Below are positions 44,613-53,448 of a DNA stretch of 64,000 nucleotides, piece after piece. How positions within the stretch are numbered: position 1 is the first letter of the stretch; each line of letters opens with the position of its first letter. Origin of the DNA: Geodermatophilus africanus (GTDB taxonomy: Bacteria > Actinomycetota > Actinomycetes > Mycobacteriales > Geodermatophilaceae). Under the pieces are notes generated by a model. It was not told the origin of the DNA, did no database searches, and worked only from the letters and a program-made list of their open reading frames with translations. The stretch is from the NCBI RefSeq assembly GCF_900107105.1, contig NZ_FNOT01000011.1:1-64000 (forward strand), written 5' to 3'. The translations under genes were made by a program, and so were the position numbers.

Positions 44613-44631
44613 CCTCCCCCGTCGGGGGAGG
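44613..44631 (+). promoter_or_regulatory. Palindromic hairpin in the gabT leader
   Basis: CCTCCCCCG (44613-44621) and CGGGGGAGG (44623-44631) form a 9-bp perfect palindrome around one base. It ends 10-15 nt before the gabT ribosome site (GAGGAG, 44642-44647). It may be an operator for the divergent PucR protein or an mRNA leader structure. Confidence 0.4.
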
Positions 44632-44653
44632 CCGGCCCCACGAGGAGACAGCG

Positions 44654-46009
44654 ATGACCGACCTGCTCACCGGCCCCCAGACCGTCGCCCAGGAGCGGCG
44701 CCTCGTCACCGAGCTGCCCGGTCCCCGCTCGCGCGAGCTGGCCGCCCGCCGGGCCGCCGCGGTCACCTCCGCCGTGGGCAGCGTCCTGCCGGTCTACGTC
44801 GAGCGCGCGGCCGGCGGCGTGGTGGTCGACGTCGACGGCAACTCCTTCATCGACCTGGGCTCGGGCATCGCCGTCACCAACGTCGGCCACGCCGCCCCGG
44901 AGGTCGTCGCCGCCGTCCAGGCGCAGGTCGCGGCCTTCTCCCACACCTGCTTCATGGTCGGCCCCTACGAGGGCTACGTCGCCGTCGCCGAGGAGCTCGA
45001 CCGGCTCACCCCGGGCGACCACGAGAAGCGCTCGGCGCTGTTCAACTCCGGCGCCGAGGCCGTGGAGAACGCGGTCAAGGTGGCCCGGGTGGCCACCGGC
45101 CGCTCGGCCGTCGTCGTCTTCGACCACGCATACCACGGCCGCACCAACCTCACGATGGCGCTGACGGCCAAGAACATGCCGTACAAGCACGGCTTCGGGC
45201 CCTTCGCCGGCGAGGTCTACCGGGTGCCGATGTCCTACCCGTACCGCGACGAGCCCGGGCTGACCGGTGCGCAGGCCGCCGCGCGGGCCATCGACCTGAT
45301 CGAGACGCAGATCGGCGCCGCCAACGTGGCCGCCGTGCTGATCGAGCCGATCCAGGGCGAGGGCGGCTTCGTCGTCCCGGCGCCGGGCTTCCTGCCGGCC
45401 CTGACCGAGTGGTGCCGCCGCTCGGGCGCGGTGTTCATCGCCGACGAGGTGCAGACCGGCTTCTGCCGCACCGGCGCGTGGTTCGCCTCGGAGCACGAGG
45501 GCGTCGTCCCCGACCTGGTCACCACCGCCAAGGGCATCGCCGGCGGAATGCCGCTGGCCGGGGTGACCGGCCGTGCCGAGCTGATGGACGCCGTCCACAC
45601 CGGCGGCCTGGGCGGCACCTACGGCGGCAACCCGGTGGCCTGCGCCGCCGCGCTGGCCAGCATCCGCACCATGCGGGAGCTGGACCTGGGCGCCGCCGCC
45701 CGCGCGATCGAGGCCACCATGCTGCCGCGGCTGCGCGCGCTGCAGGAGCGCAGCGGCGTGGTCGGCGACGTCCGCGGCCGCGGCGCGATGCTCGCCGTCG
45801 AGCTGGTGAAGCCGGGCACCGACGAGCCCGACCCCGCGCTGACCAACGCCATCTCCAAGGCCTGCCACGCCGAGGGCGTCATCACCCTCACTGCCGGCAC
45901 GCACAGCAACGTGCTGCGCTTCCTGCCCCCGCTGGTCATCGGGCAGGAGCTGCTCACCGAGGGGCTCGACGTCCTCGACGCCGCCTTCGACGCGCACGCG
46001 GGGAAGTGA
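44654..46009 (+). CDS. gabT: 4-aminobutyrate (or omega-amino acid) aminotransferase
   Basis: The 451-residue class-III PLP aminotransferase has the family landmarks: NSGAEAVENAVKVAR (phosphate site), FDHAYHGRTNLTMALT, LIEPIQGEGGF, FIADEVQTGFCRTG (pyridine N), TTAKGIAGGMPLAG with the PLP-binding Lys, and GGTYGGNPVACAAA. This wording is that of GabT. It passes the GABA amino group to 2-oxoglutarate, giving succinic semialdehyde and glutamate. The next gene, NAD-glutamate dehydrogenase, overlaps by four bases and regenerates 2-oxoglutarate. GAGGAG precedes the ATG. Confidence 0.9.
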   Translation: MTDLLTGPQTVAQERRLVTELPGPRSRELAARRAAAVTSAVGSVLPVYVERAAGGVVVDVDGNSFIDLGSGIAVTNVGHAAPEVVAAVQAQVAAFSHTCFMVGPYEGYVAVAEELDRLTPGDHEKRSALFNSGAEAVENAVKVARVATGRSAVVVFDHAYHGRTNLTMALTAKNMPYKHGFGPFAGEVYRVPMSYPYRDEPGLTGAQAAARAIDLIETQIGAANVAAVLIEPIQGEGGFVVPAPGFLPALTEWCRRSGAVFIADEVQTGFCRTGAWFASEHEGVVPDLVTTAKGIAGGMPLAGVTGRAELMDAVHTGGLGGTYGGNPVACAAALASIRTMRELDLGAAARAIEATMLPRLRALQERSGVVGDVRGRGAMLAVELVKPGTDEPDPALTNAISKACHAEGVITLTAGTHSNVLRFLPPLVIGQELLTEGLDVLDAAFDAHAGK

Positions 46010-49000
46010 GCGCCCCGGCCGCCGGCGCCGACCGCCGGCTGACCCTGCGTCCCGAGGGCCCTGCCGGGAGCGACCGGGTGGGCGGTCTGGTGACCTGGCC
46101 GGCCGCCCGGCCGCTGCTGGCCGACGTCGTGCCGGTCTTCGACCGGCTCGGCGTGCGGGTCGCCGACGCCGCCGCCGTCCCTGGGGACGACGGCGCGCCG
46201 GCCACCCGGCTGGAGCTGCTCCTGCCGCCCGGCACGGCGGCGGCCACGGCGCTGCCCCGCCTGGAGCAGGCCCTGGCCGCGGCCTGGGCAGGGGAGACCG
46301 AGCTCGACGGGCTCGCCCGCCTGACCGTCGGCGCCGGCCTGCCGGTCCGCGACGTCGCCGTCCTCCGCGCCGCCTGCCGCTACCTGGCCCAGGTCGGGCT
46401 GGGGCTCTCCCGCGGCTACGTCGAGGAGACGGTGCTCGCCGCGCCGGAGTTCGCCCGCGCCCTGCTGGCGCACTTCGCCGCCCGGCACGACCCCGACGCC
46501 GCCGACCCCGCGGCCGCCGCCTCGGCGGCGGAGCACCTGGCCGAGCTGCTCACCCGGACGACGAGCTTGGACCAGGACCGCATCCTCCGCGGCCTGCGCG
46601 ACGTGCTCGCCGCCGTGGTGCGCACCAACCGCTACCAGACCGACGCGGCCGGGGCGCCCCGGCCGGCCCTGGCCCTGAAGATCGCCTCCGCGCAGCTGGA
46701 CCTGCTGCCCGCACCGCGGCCGGAGGTCGAGACGTTCGTGTGCTCACCGGCCATGGAGGGGCTGCACCTGCGGGGCGCCCGCGTCGCCCGCGGCGGGCTG
46801 CGCTGGTCGGAGCGCCCGGAGGACTTCCGCACCGAGGTGCTCGGTCTGGTCAAGGCGCAGATGGTCAAGAACGCGGTGATCGTGCCGGCGGGGGCCAAGG
46901 GCGCGTTCGTCGTCCGGGAGGACCTGCGCGGCCTCGACCGGCCGGCGGTCCAGGACCGCGTGGCCCGCGCCTACCGCACCTTCGTCGACGCGCTGCTGGA
47001 CGTCACCGACGACCGCGACGGCGACCGCGTCGTCCCCCCGCCGCGCACCGTGGTCCACGACGGCGACGACCCCTACCTGGTGGTCGCCGCCGACAAGGGG
47101 ACGGCGACCTTCTCCGACCTGGCCAACGAGGTGTCCGACCGCCGCGGCTTCTGGCTGGGGGACGCGTTCGCCTCCGGTGGCTCCAGCGGCTACGACCACA
47201 AGGCCATGGGCATCACCGCCCGCGGCGCGTGGGTGTCGGTGCGCCGCCACCTGCGGGAGCTGGGGGTGGACCCCGACGGGCCGCTGACGGCGGTCGGCGT
47301 CGGCGACATGTCCGGCGACGTCTTCGGCAACGGGATGCTGCTGTCCGACGAGCTGCGGCTGGTGGCGGCCTTCGACCACCGGCACGTCTTCCTCGACCCG
47401 GACCCCGACACCGCGCGGTCCGCGGCGGAGCGGCGCCGGCTGTTCGCGCTGCCGGGCTCGTCGTGGGACGACTACGACCGCGGCGTCCTGTCCCCGGGCG
47501 GCGGCGTGCACCGCCGGGACGCGAAGTCGGTCCCGCTCTCACCGCAGGTGCGGGCCCGGCTGGGCGTGGCCGCCGAGGAGCTGTCGCCGGCCGAGCTGGT
47601 GCGGGCGGTGCTGCGGGCGCCGGTCGACCTGCTGTGGAACGGCGGCATCGGCACCTACGTCCGCGCCGCCCACGAGACCGACGGGCAGGTCGGCGACCGC
47701 GCCAACGACGCCGTCCGGGTGACCGCCGGGGAGCTGCGCTGCCGGGTGGTGGGGGAGGGCGGCAACCTGGGCCTGACCCAGCGCGCCCGGATTGCCGCGG
47801 CGCGCGCCGGGGTGGCGCTGAACACCGACTTCATCGACAACTCGGCCGGCGTCGACACCTCCGACCGCGAGGTGAACCTGAAGATCCTGCTGGCGGGGGT
47901 GCCCCGCGCCGAGCGGGACGTGGTGCTGCGCGCGGTCGAGGACGAGGTCGCGGCGGCGGTGCTGGCCGACACCGCGCTGCAGGTGCGGGCGCTGTCGGTG
48001 TGCGCGGCGCAGGCGCCGTTCCTGCTCGACCGGCACGCGCAGCTGATCGGCGACCTGGAGCGGCACGGCCTGGACCGCGACCTCGAGGTGCTGCCCTCGG
48101 AGGCGGAGGTCGAGCGGCTGCGCCAGGCCGGGGCCGGCCTGACCCGGCCGGAGGCCGCGGTGCTGCTCGCGCACTCCAAGAACCTGGTGCGCGAGGAGCT
48201 GCTGGCCAGCGACCTGCCCGACGACCCGTCGGTGGCCGGGGTGCTGGCGGCCTACTTCCCGCGGGCGGTGCGCGAACGCTGGCCCGACCGCGTGGCCGGC
48301 CACCCGCTGGCCCGCGAGATCACCGCGACCCAGCTGGCCAACGACCTGGTCAACCGGGTGGGACCGGGTTTCCTGCTGCGCCTGGAGGAGCGCCACGGCG
48401 TCCCCACGCCGGTGGCGGCGCGGGCCTACACGGTGGCCACGCGGGTGCTCGACCTCGACCCGCTGTGGGCGCTGGTGGACGACGACGTGCCGCTGGCCGT
48501 GGAGCGGCTGGCGCTGCCCGAGCTGCAGGCGGCCACCGAGCGCGCGGCCGACCGGCTGCTGGGACTGCACCGCGACCCCGCCGCCCTGACGGCGGCGGCA
48601 CCGGCGCTGACCGCGGGCGTCGCCGGGCTGGAGCCCTCCGCGTGGCTGGGCCGGCCGGGTGCCGCGGGCGACCGGGCCCGCGCGCTGCGGGCCGAGCTGA
48701 CCGCCGCGGGCGCGGGCCCGGAGCTGGCCGCGGGGGTCGCCGTCCTCGCGTCCCGGGCCGACCTCGTCGACCTGGCCGGCGTCGCCCGGACCACGGGGGT
48801 CGCCGTCGGCCGCGTGGTCGAGGCCGACGCCGTCGTGGAGCGGCTGCTGGCGCTGCCGGGGGTGCACGCCTGGACCGCCGAGCAGGCCGGCGTCTCGCAC
48901 TGGGGCGTCGCCGCGCGGGCGGCGCTGCGGGACGAGGTCGACCAGCTGCGGTGGGACCTCGTGGCGGCGCTGCTGCGGGACGCCGACGCCGACGGCGACG

Positions 49001-49146
49001 CCGACGCCTTCGCCGGCCGGCACGCCGCGGCGCTGGCCCGCTTCACCGCCGTCCGCGAGCAGGCCGCGGCCGCCCGTGACGACGTCCTGGGCCGGGCGTG
49101 CGTGGTGGTGGCGGAGCTGCGCCGGCTGGTCCGGACCGTCGCCTGA
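46006..49146 (+). CDS. gdhB: NAD-specific glutamate dehydrogenase, short form
   Basis: The 1046-residue protein matches the C-terminal catalytic two-thirds of large NAD-GDHs: MEGLHLRGARVARGGLRWSERPEDFRTEVLGLVKAQ, MVKNAVIVPAGAKGAF (from residue 286, catalytic Lys), KGTATFSDLANEVS, GDMSGDVFGNGMLLSD, NGGIGTYVRA, EGGNLGLTQRARI. It starts with an ACT-like strip (VTWPAARPLLADVVPVFDRLGVRV). The usual 180-kDa actinobacterial enzyme has about 1600 residues; roughly 550 N-terminal residues are lacking. GTG 46006 overlaps the gabT stop (GTGA). A long open frame upstream is only the antisense frame of other genes. Confidence 0.87.
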   Translation: MSAPAAGADRRLTLRPEGPAGSDRVGGLVTWPAARPLLADVVPVFDRLGVRVADAAAVPGDDGAPATRLELLLPPGTAAATALPRLEQALAAAWAGETELDGLARLTVGAGLPVRDVAVLRAACRYLAQVGLGLSRGYVEETVLAAPEFARALLAHFAARHDPDAADPAAAASAAEHLAELLTRTTSLDQDRILRGLRDVLAAVVRTNRYQTDAAGAPRPALALKIASAQLDLLPAPRPEVETFVCSPAMEGLHLRGARVARGGLRWSERPEDFRTEVLGLVKAQMVKNAVIVPAGAKGAFVVREDLRGLDRPAVQDRVARAYRTFVDALLDVTDDRDGDRVVPPPRTVVHDGDDPYLVVAADKGTATFSDLANEVSDRRGFWLGDAFASGGSSGYDHKAMGITARGAWVSVRRHLRELGVDPDGPLTAVGVGDMSGDVFGNGMLLSDELRLVAAFDHRHVFLDPDPDTARSAAERRRLFALPGSSWDDYDRGVLSPGGGVHRRDAKSVPLSPQVRARLGVAAEELSPAELVRAVLRAPVDLLWNGGIGTYVRAAHETDGQVGDRANDAVRVTAGELRCRVVGEGGNLGLTQRARIAAARAGVALNTDFIDNSAGVDTSDREVNLKILLAGVPRAERDVVLRAVEDEVAAAVLADTALQVRALSVCAAQAPFLLDRHAQLIGDLERHGLDRDLEVLPSEAEVERLRQAGAGLTRPEAAVLLAHSKNLVREELLASDLPDDPSVAGVLAAYFPRAVRERWPDRVAGHPLAREITATQLANDLVNRVGPGFLLRLEERHGVPTPVAARAYTVATRVLDLDPLWALVDDDVPLAVERLALPELQAATERAADRLLGLHRDPAALTAAAPALTAGVAGLEPSAWLGRPGAAGDRARALRAELTAAGAGPELAAGVAVLASRADLVDLAGVARTTGVAVGRVVEADAVVERLLALPGVHAWTAEQAGVSHWGVAARAALRDEVDQLRWDLVAALLRDADADGDADAFAGRHAAALARFTAVREQAAAARDDVLGRACVVVAELRRLVRTVA

Positions 49147-49162
49147 CGAGGGGGCCTTCCGC

Positions 49163-49228
49163 GATCATGGAGTTCGGGAAGCGACACGCCGTCCCGCCGC
49201 GGGGTGTCGCTTCCGGAACATCATGATC
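49163..49228. repeat. 25-bp inverted repeat of the GATCATGG type
   Basis: Left arm 49163-49187 starts GATCATGGAGTTC and continues GGGAAGCGACAC; right arm 49204-49228 is its inverse with three mismatches (GTGTCGCTTCCGGAAC...). Loop 16 nt. It sits between the convergent NAD-GDH and saccharopine-dehydrogenase-like genes and shares the outer arm GATCATGG(A/G)GTT with the dyad at 33498-33563. Confidence 0.75.
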
Positions 49229-49236
49229 CCGACGGT

Positions 49237-50445
49237 TCAGCCACCCTCGCGCATCCTCCAGGGGGAGCCGTAGGCGGTCAGCAGGTCGAGGAACGGCACG
49301 GCGTCGAAGGCCTCCGGGCCGAGCACCCCGCTGCCCCGCCACTGCCCGGTCGCGAGCAGTTCCAGGGCCACCACGGGGTTGACCGCGGTCTGCCAGACCA
49401 CCGCCTGCGACCCGTACTCGGCCATCGACCAGGCGTTGTCGACGACGTGGTACAGGTACACCCGGCGCGGCCGGCCGTCGGTCCCCGTGCCGCTGACCCA
49501 GAGCCCCGCGCACGTCCGCCCGGTCATCAGCTCGCCCAGCGAGGCCGGGTCCGGCAGCGCCGCGGCGACCAGGTCCCGCGGCGCGACCTCGACGTCCCCC
49601 ACCCGGACCGGAACGGTCGAGTCCAGGCCCGTCTCGTGCAGCACCCGGAGCACCTGGACGACGTGCGCTCCGAGGCCGTACTTGAAGGTGACCCGCCGGG
49701 CGTCGACCCAGCGCGGCACCAGGAGCACCTCCTCGTGCTCCACGTTGACGCACTCGACCGCGCCGATGCCCTCGGGGAAGTCGAAGACCTCCGGCTCGCT
49801 GAACGGCTCGGTGGTGTACCAGCCCCTGTCCCGCTCCCACACGACCGGCGGGTTGAGGCACTCCTCGATCGTCGTCCAGATGTTGAAGGACGGCGCGAAC
49901 GCGTGGCCCCGCACGGTCAGGTCGGACCCGTCGCGGACGCCGAGCTCGTCGATCTCGGCGAACAGGTGGTCGGCGGCGTAGCGGGCGAAGACGTCGGACA
50001 GGCCGGGCTCGACGCCCATGCCGACCAGGGCCAGCCGCCCGGCCGCCTCCCACTCACCGGCCAGCGCGAACTGCTCGTCGCCGAGCTTGACCCCGGTCAG
50101 CTCGTACGGGCGCTCGGGGTGCGGGCGCGACAGCGACATCGCCATGTCCAGGTAGTCGACGCCGGCGGCGAGCGACGCCCGGAACAGCGGCATCACGAAC
50201 CGCGGGTCGGTCGCGTTGAGCAGCACGTCGCAGCCGTGCTCGGCGAGCAGGGCCCGGACGCCGGCCTCGTCGGAGGCGTCGACGCGGGCGGCGACGAACC
50301 GCGGGTCGCCCGCCGCGGCGACGGCCTTCCCCGCGCGGGCGGGGTCGAAGTCGGCGACGACGAGTCGCGTCACGAAGTCCCGGCGCGCCGCGATCGCCGT
50401 GACCGCGCTGCCGACGCCGCCGGCGCCGACCAGCAGGATGCGCAT
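49237..50445 (-). CDS. Saccharopine dehydrogenase-family protein
   Basis: The 402-residue protein has the NAD(P) motif ILLVGAGGVGSAVTAIAA, the middle domain LLNATDPRFVMPLFRASLAAGVDYLDMA, LVGMGVEPGLSDVFARYA and the C-terminal NVEHEEVLLVPRW...TFKYGLG. These are typical of saccharopine reductase/lysine-ketoglutarate pathway enzymes that act on glutamate-linked amino acids. ATG 50445 with GGAGGT upstream is preferred to the GTG at 50457. The neighbourhood of GabT, GDH and an amino-acid permease fits lysine or polyamine nitrogen metabolism. Confidence 0.82.
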   Translation of the reverse strand: MRILLVGAGGVGSAVTAIAARRDFVTRLVVADFDPARAGKAVAAAGDPRFVAARVDASDEAGVRALLAEHGCDVLLNATDPRFVMPLFRASLAAGVDYLDMAMSLSRPHPERPYELTGVKLGDEQFALAGEWEAAGRLALVGMGVEPGLSDVFARYAADHLFAEIDELGVRDGSDLTVRGHAFAPSFNIWTTIEECLNPPVVWERDRGWYTTEPFSEPEVFDFPEGIGAVECVNVEHEEVLLVPRWVDARRVTFKYGLGAHVVQVLRVLHETGLDSTVPVRVGDVEVAPRDLVAAALPDPASLGELMTGRTCAGLWVSGTGTDGRPRRVYLYHVVDNAWSMAEYGSQAVVWQTAVNPVVALELLATGQWRGSGVLGPEAFDAVPFLDLLTAYGSPWRMREGG

Positions 50446-50518
50446 GCCCACCTCCACAGGAGGCGGACACCCTAGCGACGACTTCCGCGGTCAGGACAGG
50501 TCTCCGAATGCAGAACCC

Positions 50519-50547
50519 TTGTCGGACAGCCGGCCTGCTGCGATAAC
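50519..50547 (+). promoter_or_regulatory. Promoter for a leaderless permease mRNA
   Basis: TTGTCG (50519-50524), 17-nt spacer, GATAAC (50542-50547). The ATG of the permease is at 50554, only 7 nt after the -10 element, so the mRNA would start at or near the start codon; no ribosome site is present. Confidence 0.45.
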
Positions 50548-50553
50548 CGTCGG

Positions 50554-52062
50554 ATGCAGCCGGACCCTCCCGACTCCACCGTCCGCCCGGGTGCGGAAGC
50601 CACCCTCCGCCCGGGCGCCATCGGGTTCCTCGACGCCCTCGTGATCGGTCTGGCCTCGACCTCGCCGGCCTACTCGCTGGCGGCGATCATCGGCGCGCTG
50701 GTGGCGCTCACGGGCGTCCACGCGCCCGGCGTGCTGCTGGCCTCGTTCGTGCCGATGCTGCTCATTGCGTCGGCCTTCGCCGCGCTCAACCGGGTCGACC
50801 CCGACTGCGGGACGACGTTCTCCTGGGTCACCCGGGCGATGGGGCCGTGGGCCGGCTGGATCGGCGGCTGGGCCATCACGATGACCGGCGTCCTGATCAT
50901 CGGGTCGCTGGCCAACGTGGGCGTCGTCTTCACGCTGCGGACCCTGAACCTGGACTCGCTGGCGGAGAACACAGCGGTCGTGCTGGTGCTGACCGTCGCG
51001 CTCATCCTGCTGATGACCTGGATCTGCGTGCTGGGCACCGAGTTGTCGGCCCGGCTGCAGAACGCGCTGATCCTCGCCCAGACCGTCGCCCTGCTGCTGT
51101 TCGCCGCGGTCGCCACCTACCGGGGGGTGACCGGCGACAGCCCGCTGGGCGGCCTGGACCCGAGCTGGGACTGGCTCGACCCGTTCGGCGCCGGCGGGGC
51201 CGCGCTCACCGGGGGGCTGCTGCTCGGGGTGTTCGCGTACTGGGGCTGGGAGTCGGCCGTCAACCTCACCGAGGAGACCCGCGACTCCACCTCGACGTCC
51301 GGCCGCGCCGCGATCGTCTCGACCGTCGTCCTCCTGGTCACCTACCTCGCCGTCGCGATCGCCGTCCTGGCCTTCGCCGGCACCGACTACCTGGCCGAGA
51401 ACGCCGACGAGGAGGAGGCGATCTTCGCCCTGCTGTCCACCGAGGTGATGGGCGGCTGGGACTGGGTCGTCCTCCTGTCCGTGGCCACGGCGGCGATCGC
51501 GTCGACCCAGACCACGATCCTTCCGGCGTCGCGGACCGGGCTGTCGATGGCCCGGCGGCACGCGTTCCCCCGCCGCTTCGGCCACATCTCGCCGCGGCAC
51601 CGCACACCGGACGTGTCCACCTGGTGGGTGGGCGGCATCGCCAGCGTCTGGTTCGTGGTGGTGAGCCTGGTCAGCGAGAACGCGCTGTTCGACTCGATCA
51701 CCGCGCTGTCGCTGCTCATCGCCTTCTACTACGCGCTGACCGGAATCGCCTGTGCCGTCTACCACCGCCGGCAGTTGACCCGCAGCGCGTCGGCGCTCCT
51801 GCTCATCGGGGTCGGGCCGCTGGTGGGCGCCGGGCTGCTGATCTGGCTGCTGGTGCTGTCGATCCGCGACCTCGCCGACCCGGAGAACTCCTACACCGGG
51901 CAGGCGTGGCTCGGCGTGGGCCCACCGCTGGTGATCGGCGTCGGAATCTTCGTCGTGGGGCTGGTGCTGATGGTCGTCTGGCGGGCGAGGGACAGCCGGT
52001 ACTGGCAGGAGCGGCCGGGGATCGCCGGCGACCGCATCCACGTCGACGAAGACCTGCGGTGA
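50554..52062 (+). CDS. APC-family amino acid permease
   Basis: The 502-residue protein has ~12 hydrophobic segments and the APC consensus: FLDALVIGLASTSPAYSLAAIIGAL (helix 1), DCGTTFSWVTRAMGPWAGWIGGW (helix 3 region), FAYWGWESAVNLTEETRDS (helix 6). STSPAYSLAA is the opening typical of the amino acid/polyamine/organocation subgroup found beside GABA and lysine catabolism genes. It follows the divergent saccharopine-dehydrogenase-like gene. Its stop overlaps the GTG of a decayed universal stress gene. Confidence 0.85.
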   Translation: MQPDPPDSTVRPGAEATLRPGAIGFLDALVIGLASTSPAYSLAAIIGALVALTGVHAPGVLLASFVPMLLIASAFAALNRVDPDCGTTFSWVTRAMGPWAGWIGGWAITMTGVLIIGSLANVGVVFTLRTLNLDSLAENTAVVLVLTVALILLMTWICVLGTELSARLQNALILAQTVALLLFAAVATYRGVTGDSPLGGLDPSWDWLDPFGAGGAALTGGLLLGVFAYWGWESAVNLTEETRDSTSTSGRAAIVSTVVLLVTYLAVAIAVLAFAGTDYLAENADEEEAIFALLSTEVMGGWDWVVLLSVATAAIASTQTTILPASRTGLSMARRHAFPRRFGHISPRHRTPDVSTWWVGGIASVWFVVVSLVSENALFDSITALSLLIAFYYALTGIACAVYHRRQLTRSASALLLIGVGPLVGAGLLIWLLVLSIRDLADPENSYTGQAWLGVGPPLVIGVGIFVVGLVLMVVWRARDSRYWQERPGIAGDRIHVDEDLR

Positions 52063-52358
52063 GCATCGTCCCGGGCTACGACGAGTCGCCGGGGTCCCGG
52101 CCGGCCCTGGCGCTCTCCCTGGAGCTGGCGGCCGGGTCCGACGAGCCGCTGGTCCCCGTCGACGGCGTCGAGCCGCCCGGCGGTGTGGGGCCCAGGCGCT
52201 GATCGACGCCGCCCACCGGCACGACGGCCGGGTCGTCGTCGTGGGCACCCGGGGAGAGCCCGCTGCGCGGCGCCGTCGTCAGCTCGGTGTCGCACCGGCT
52301 GCTGCATCTGTCTGACCGGCCGGTCCGCTGTGTCACGGCGAGGGACGAGGGCTCCTGA
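52059..52358 (+). pseudogene. Universal stress protein (UspA) remnant
   Basis: The GTG overlaps the permease stop. The first piece reads SIVPGYDESPGSRPALALSLELAAG...EPPGGVG, the N-terminus of a UspA protein, and stops at a TGA. In the shifted frame ALIDAAHRHDGRVVVVGTRGESPLRG...HRLLHLSDRPVRCV follows, the C-terminal ATP-binding part. About 40-50 middle residues and the correct frame are lost. The intact arrangement permease-UspA is common in actinobacteria. Confidence 0.75.
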
Positions 52359-52499
52359 CCGGCCGTCCCGAGCGTCGGGCGTCCGGCCGGACGATCTTGC
52401 GCGTTCCTTGCGGGTGCGGCGCGGGAGCCCTGCGGTAGGGGGGTCACGGTCGTCACGTCGGCGGGGGACCCCGCCCGTGAGCGAGACCTGGAGACGATC

Positions 52500-53198
52500 G
52501 TGACCCTCACCCTCGACCGGCCCGACCAGCTGGCGCGCACCACCGCCGGCTCGGCTCCCCGCGTGCTGATCGTGGACGACCACCGGACGTTCGCGGAGCT
52601 GCTCTCCGGCGCCCTCCAGGCCGCCGGGATGGAGGTGGTGGGAACCGCGCACTCCGCCGCGCAGGCCGTCGCCATGGCGCAGGACGTGCAGCCGGACGTC
52701 GTGGTGATGGACATCCAGATGCCCCGGCAGGACGGGTTGTCCGCCACCCGTCGGCTGCGCGAGGTCGCTCCGACCACGGTCGTCGCGGTGGTCAGCGACC
52801 ACCGCGACCCGGAGTGGGTGGTGCGCGCCAGCCAGGCCGGTGCGTCCGCGTTCATCCCCAAGGAGGGCTCGCTGGCCGAGATGATCGACGTCCTCACCCG
52901 GGTGCGGCACGGCCAGATGTTGATCGCCCCGTCCACGTTCGCGACCGCACCGACCGCCGGCAACCGCCCGGCGCCCGTGGACGAGGTCGTGCCGCGGCTG
53001 ACCCGCCGGGAGCAGGAGGTGCTGGACTGCCTGGGCCGCGGGATGCACGTCAAGGCCATCGCCCGGGTCCTGGGGATCACCCTGGAGACCTGCCGGGGCT
53101 ACGCGAAGTCGCTGCACGCCAAGCTCGGCGTCCACTCCCAGCTGGAGGCGGTCGTGAAGGCCCAGCACCTCGGACTGCTGCTGCCCGCGGCGGCCTGA
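52500..53198 (+). CDS. NarL/LuxR-type response regulator, orphan
   Basis: The 232-residue protein has a receiver domain (about 20-135: VLIVDDHRTF, VVVMDIQMPRQDG with the phosphorylated Asp, AFIPKEG with the Lys) and a LuxR-type HTH (LTRREQEVLDCLGRGMHVKAIARVLGITLETCRGYAKSLHAKLGVHSQLEAV). No histidine kinase lies in the window, so the partner is elsewhere. GTG 52500 is the start; the wording KAIARVLGITLETCRGYAKSL is of the actinobacterial NarL subgroup. Confidence 0.88.
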   Translation: MTLTLDRPDQLARTTAGSAPRVLIVDDHRTFAELLSGALQAAGMEVVGTAHSAAQAVAMAQDVQPDVVVMDIQMPRQDGLSATRRLREVAPTTVVAVVSDHRDPEWVVRASQAGASAFIPKEGSLAEMIDVLTRVRHGQMLIAPSTFATAPTAGNRPAPVDEVVPRLTRREQEVLDCLGRGMHVKAIARVLGITLETCRGYAKSLHAKLGVHSQLEAVVKAQHLGLLLPAAA

Positions 53199-53448
53199 CG
53201 ACCTCCCCCGTCGGCCGGTGGCTGTCCCGATCCGCCGGTGGTCAGGGTCAGGCCTCCGGTCCGGCACCAGGCCTCCGTCAGCACGTCGCGCAGGTGGCCG
53301 TTTGTTGCGGATCCCGTCGTCGTTACCGGCTCTGGATGCCAGAATCGTAGCGGTGAGCCACCCTCGCGAGCCATGTCGTCGCCGTCCTGGTCTGGCTACG
53401 ATCCGGGGGCCCGGGTCCGTCGGGACCACCGCGCGGGGGAGGACTGGC

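Noticed and set aside
42872..45997. Open minus-strand frame of over 1000 codons opposite PucR/gabT
   Set aside because: It is an antisense frame kept open by GC-rich codons; the product is Arg/Gly/Ala-rich without domains, while gabT and pucR on the true frames have clear motifs.
42958..46005. N-terminal extension of NAD-GDH through a continuous open frame (would give about 2060 residues)
   Set aside because: The extension runs through the antisense of pucR and an alternative frame of gabT and has no GDH-like sequence; the GTGA overlap at 46006 is a natural start.
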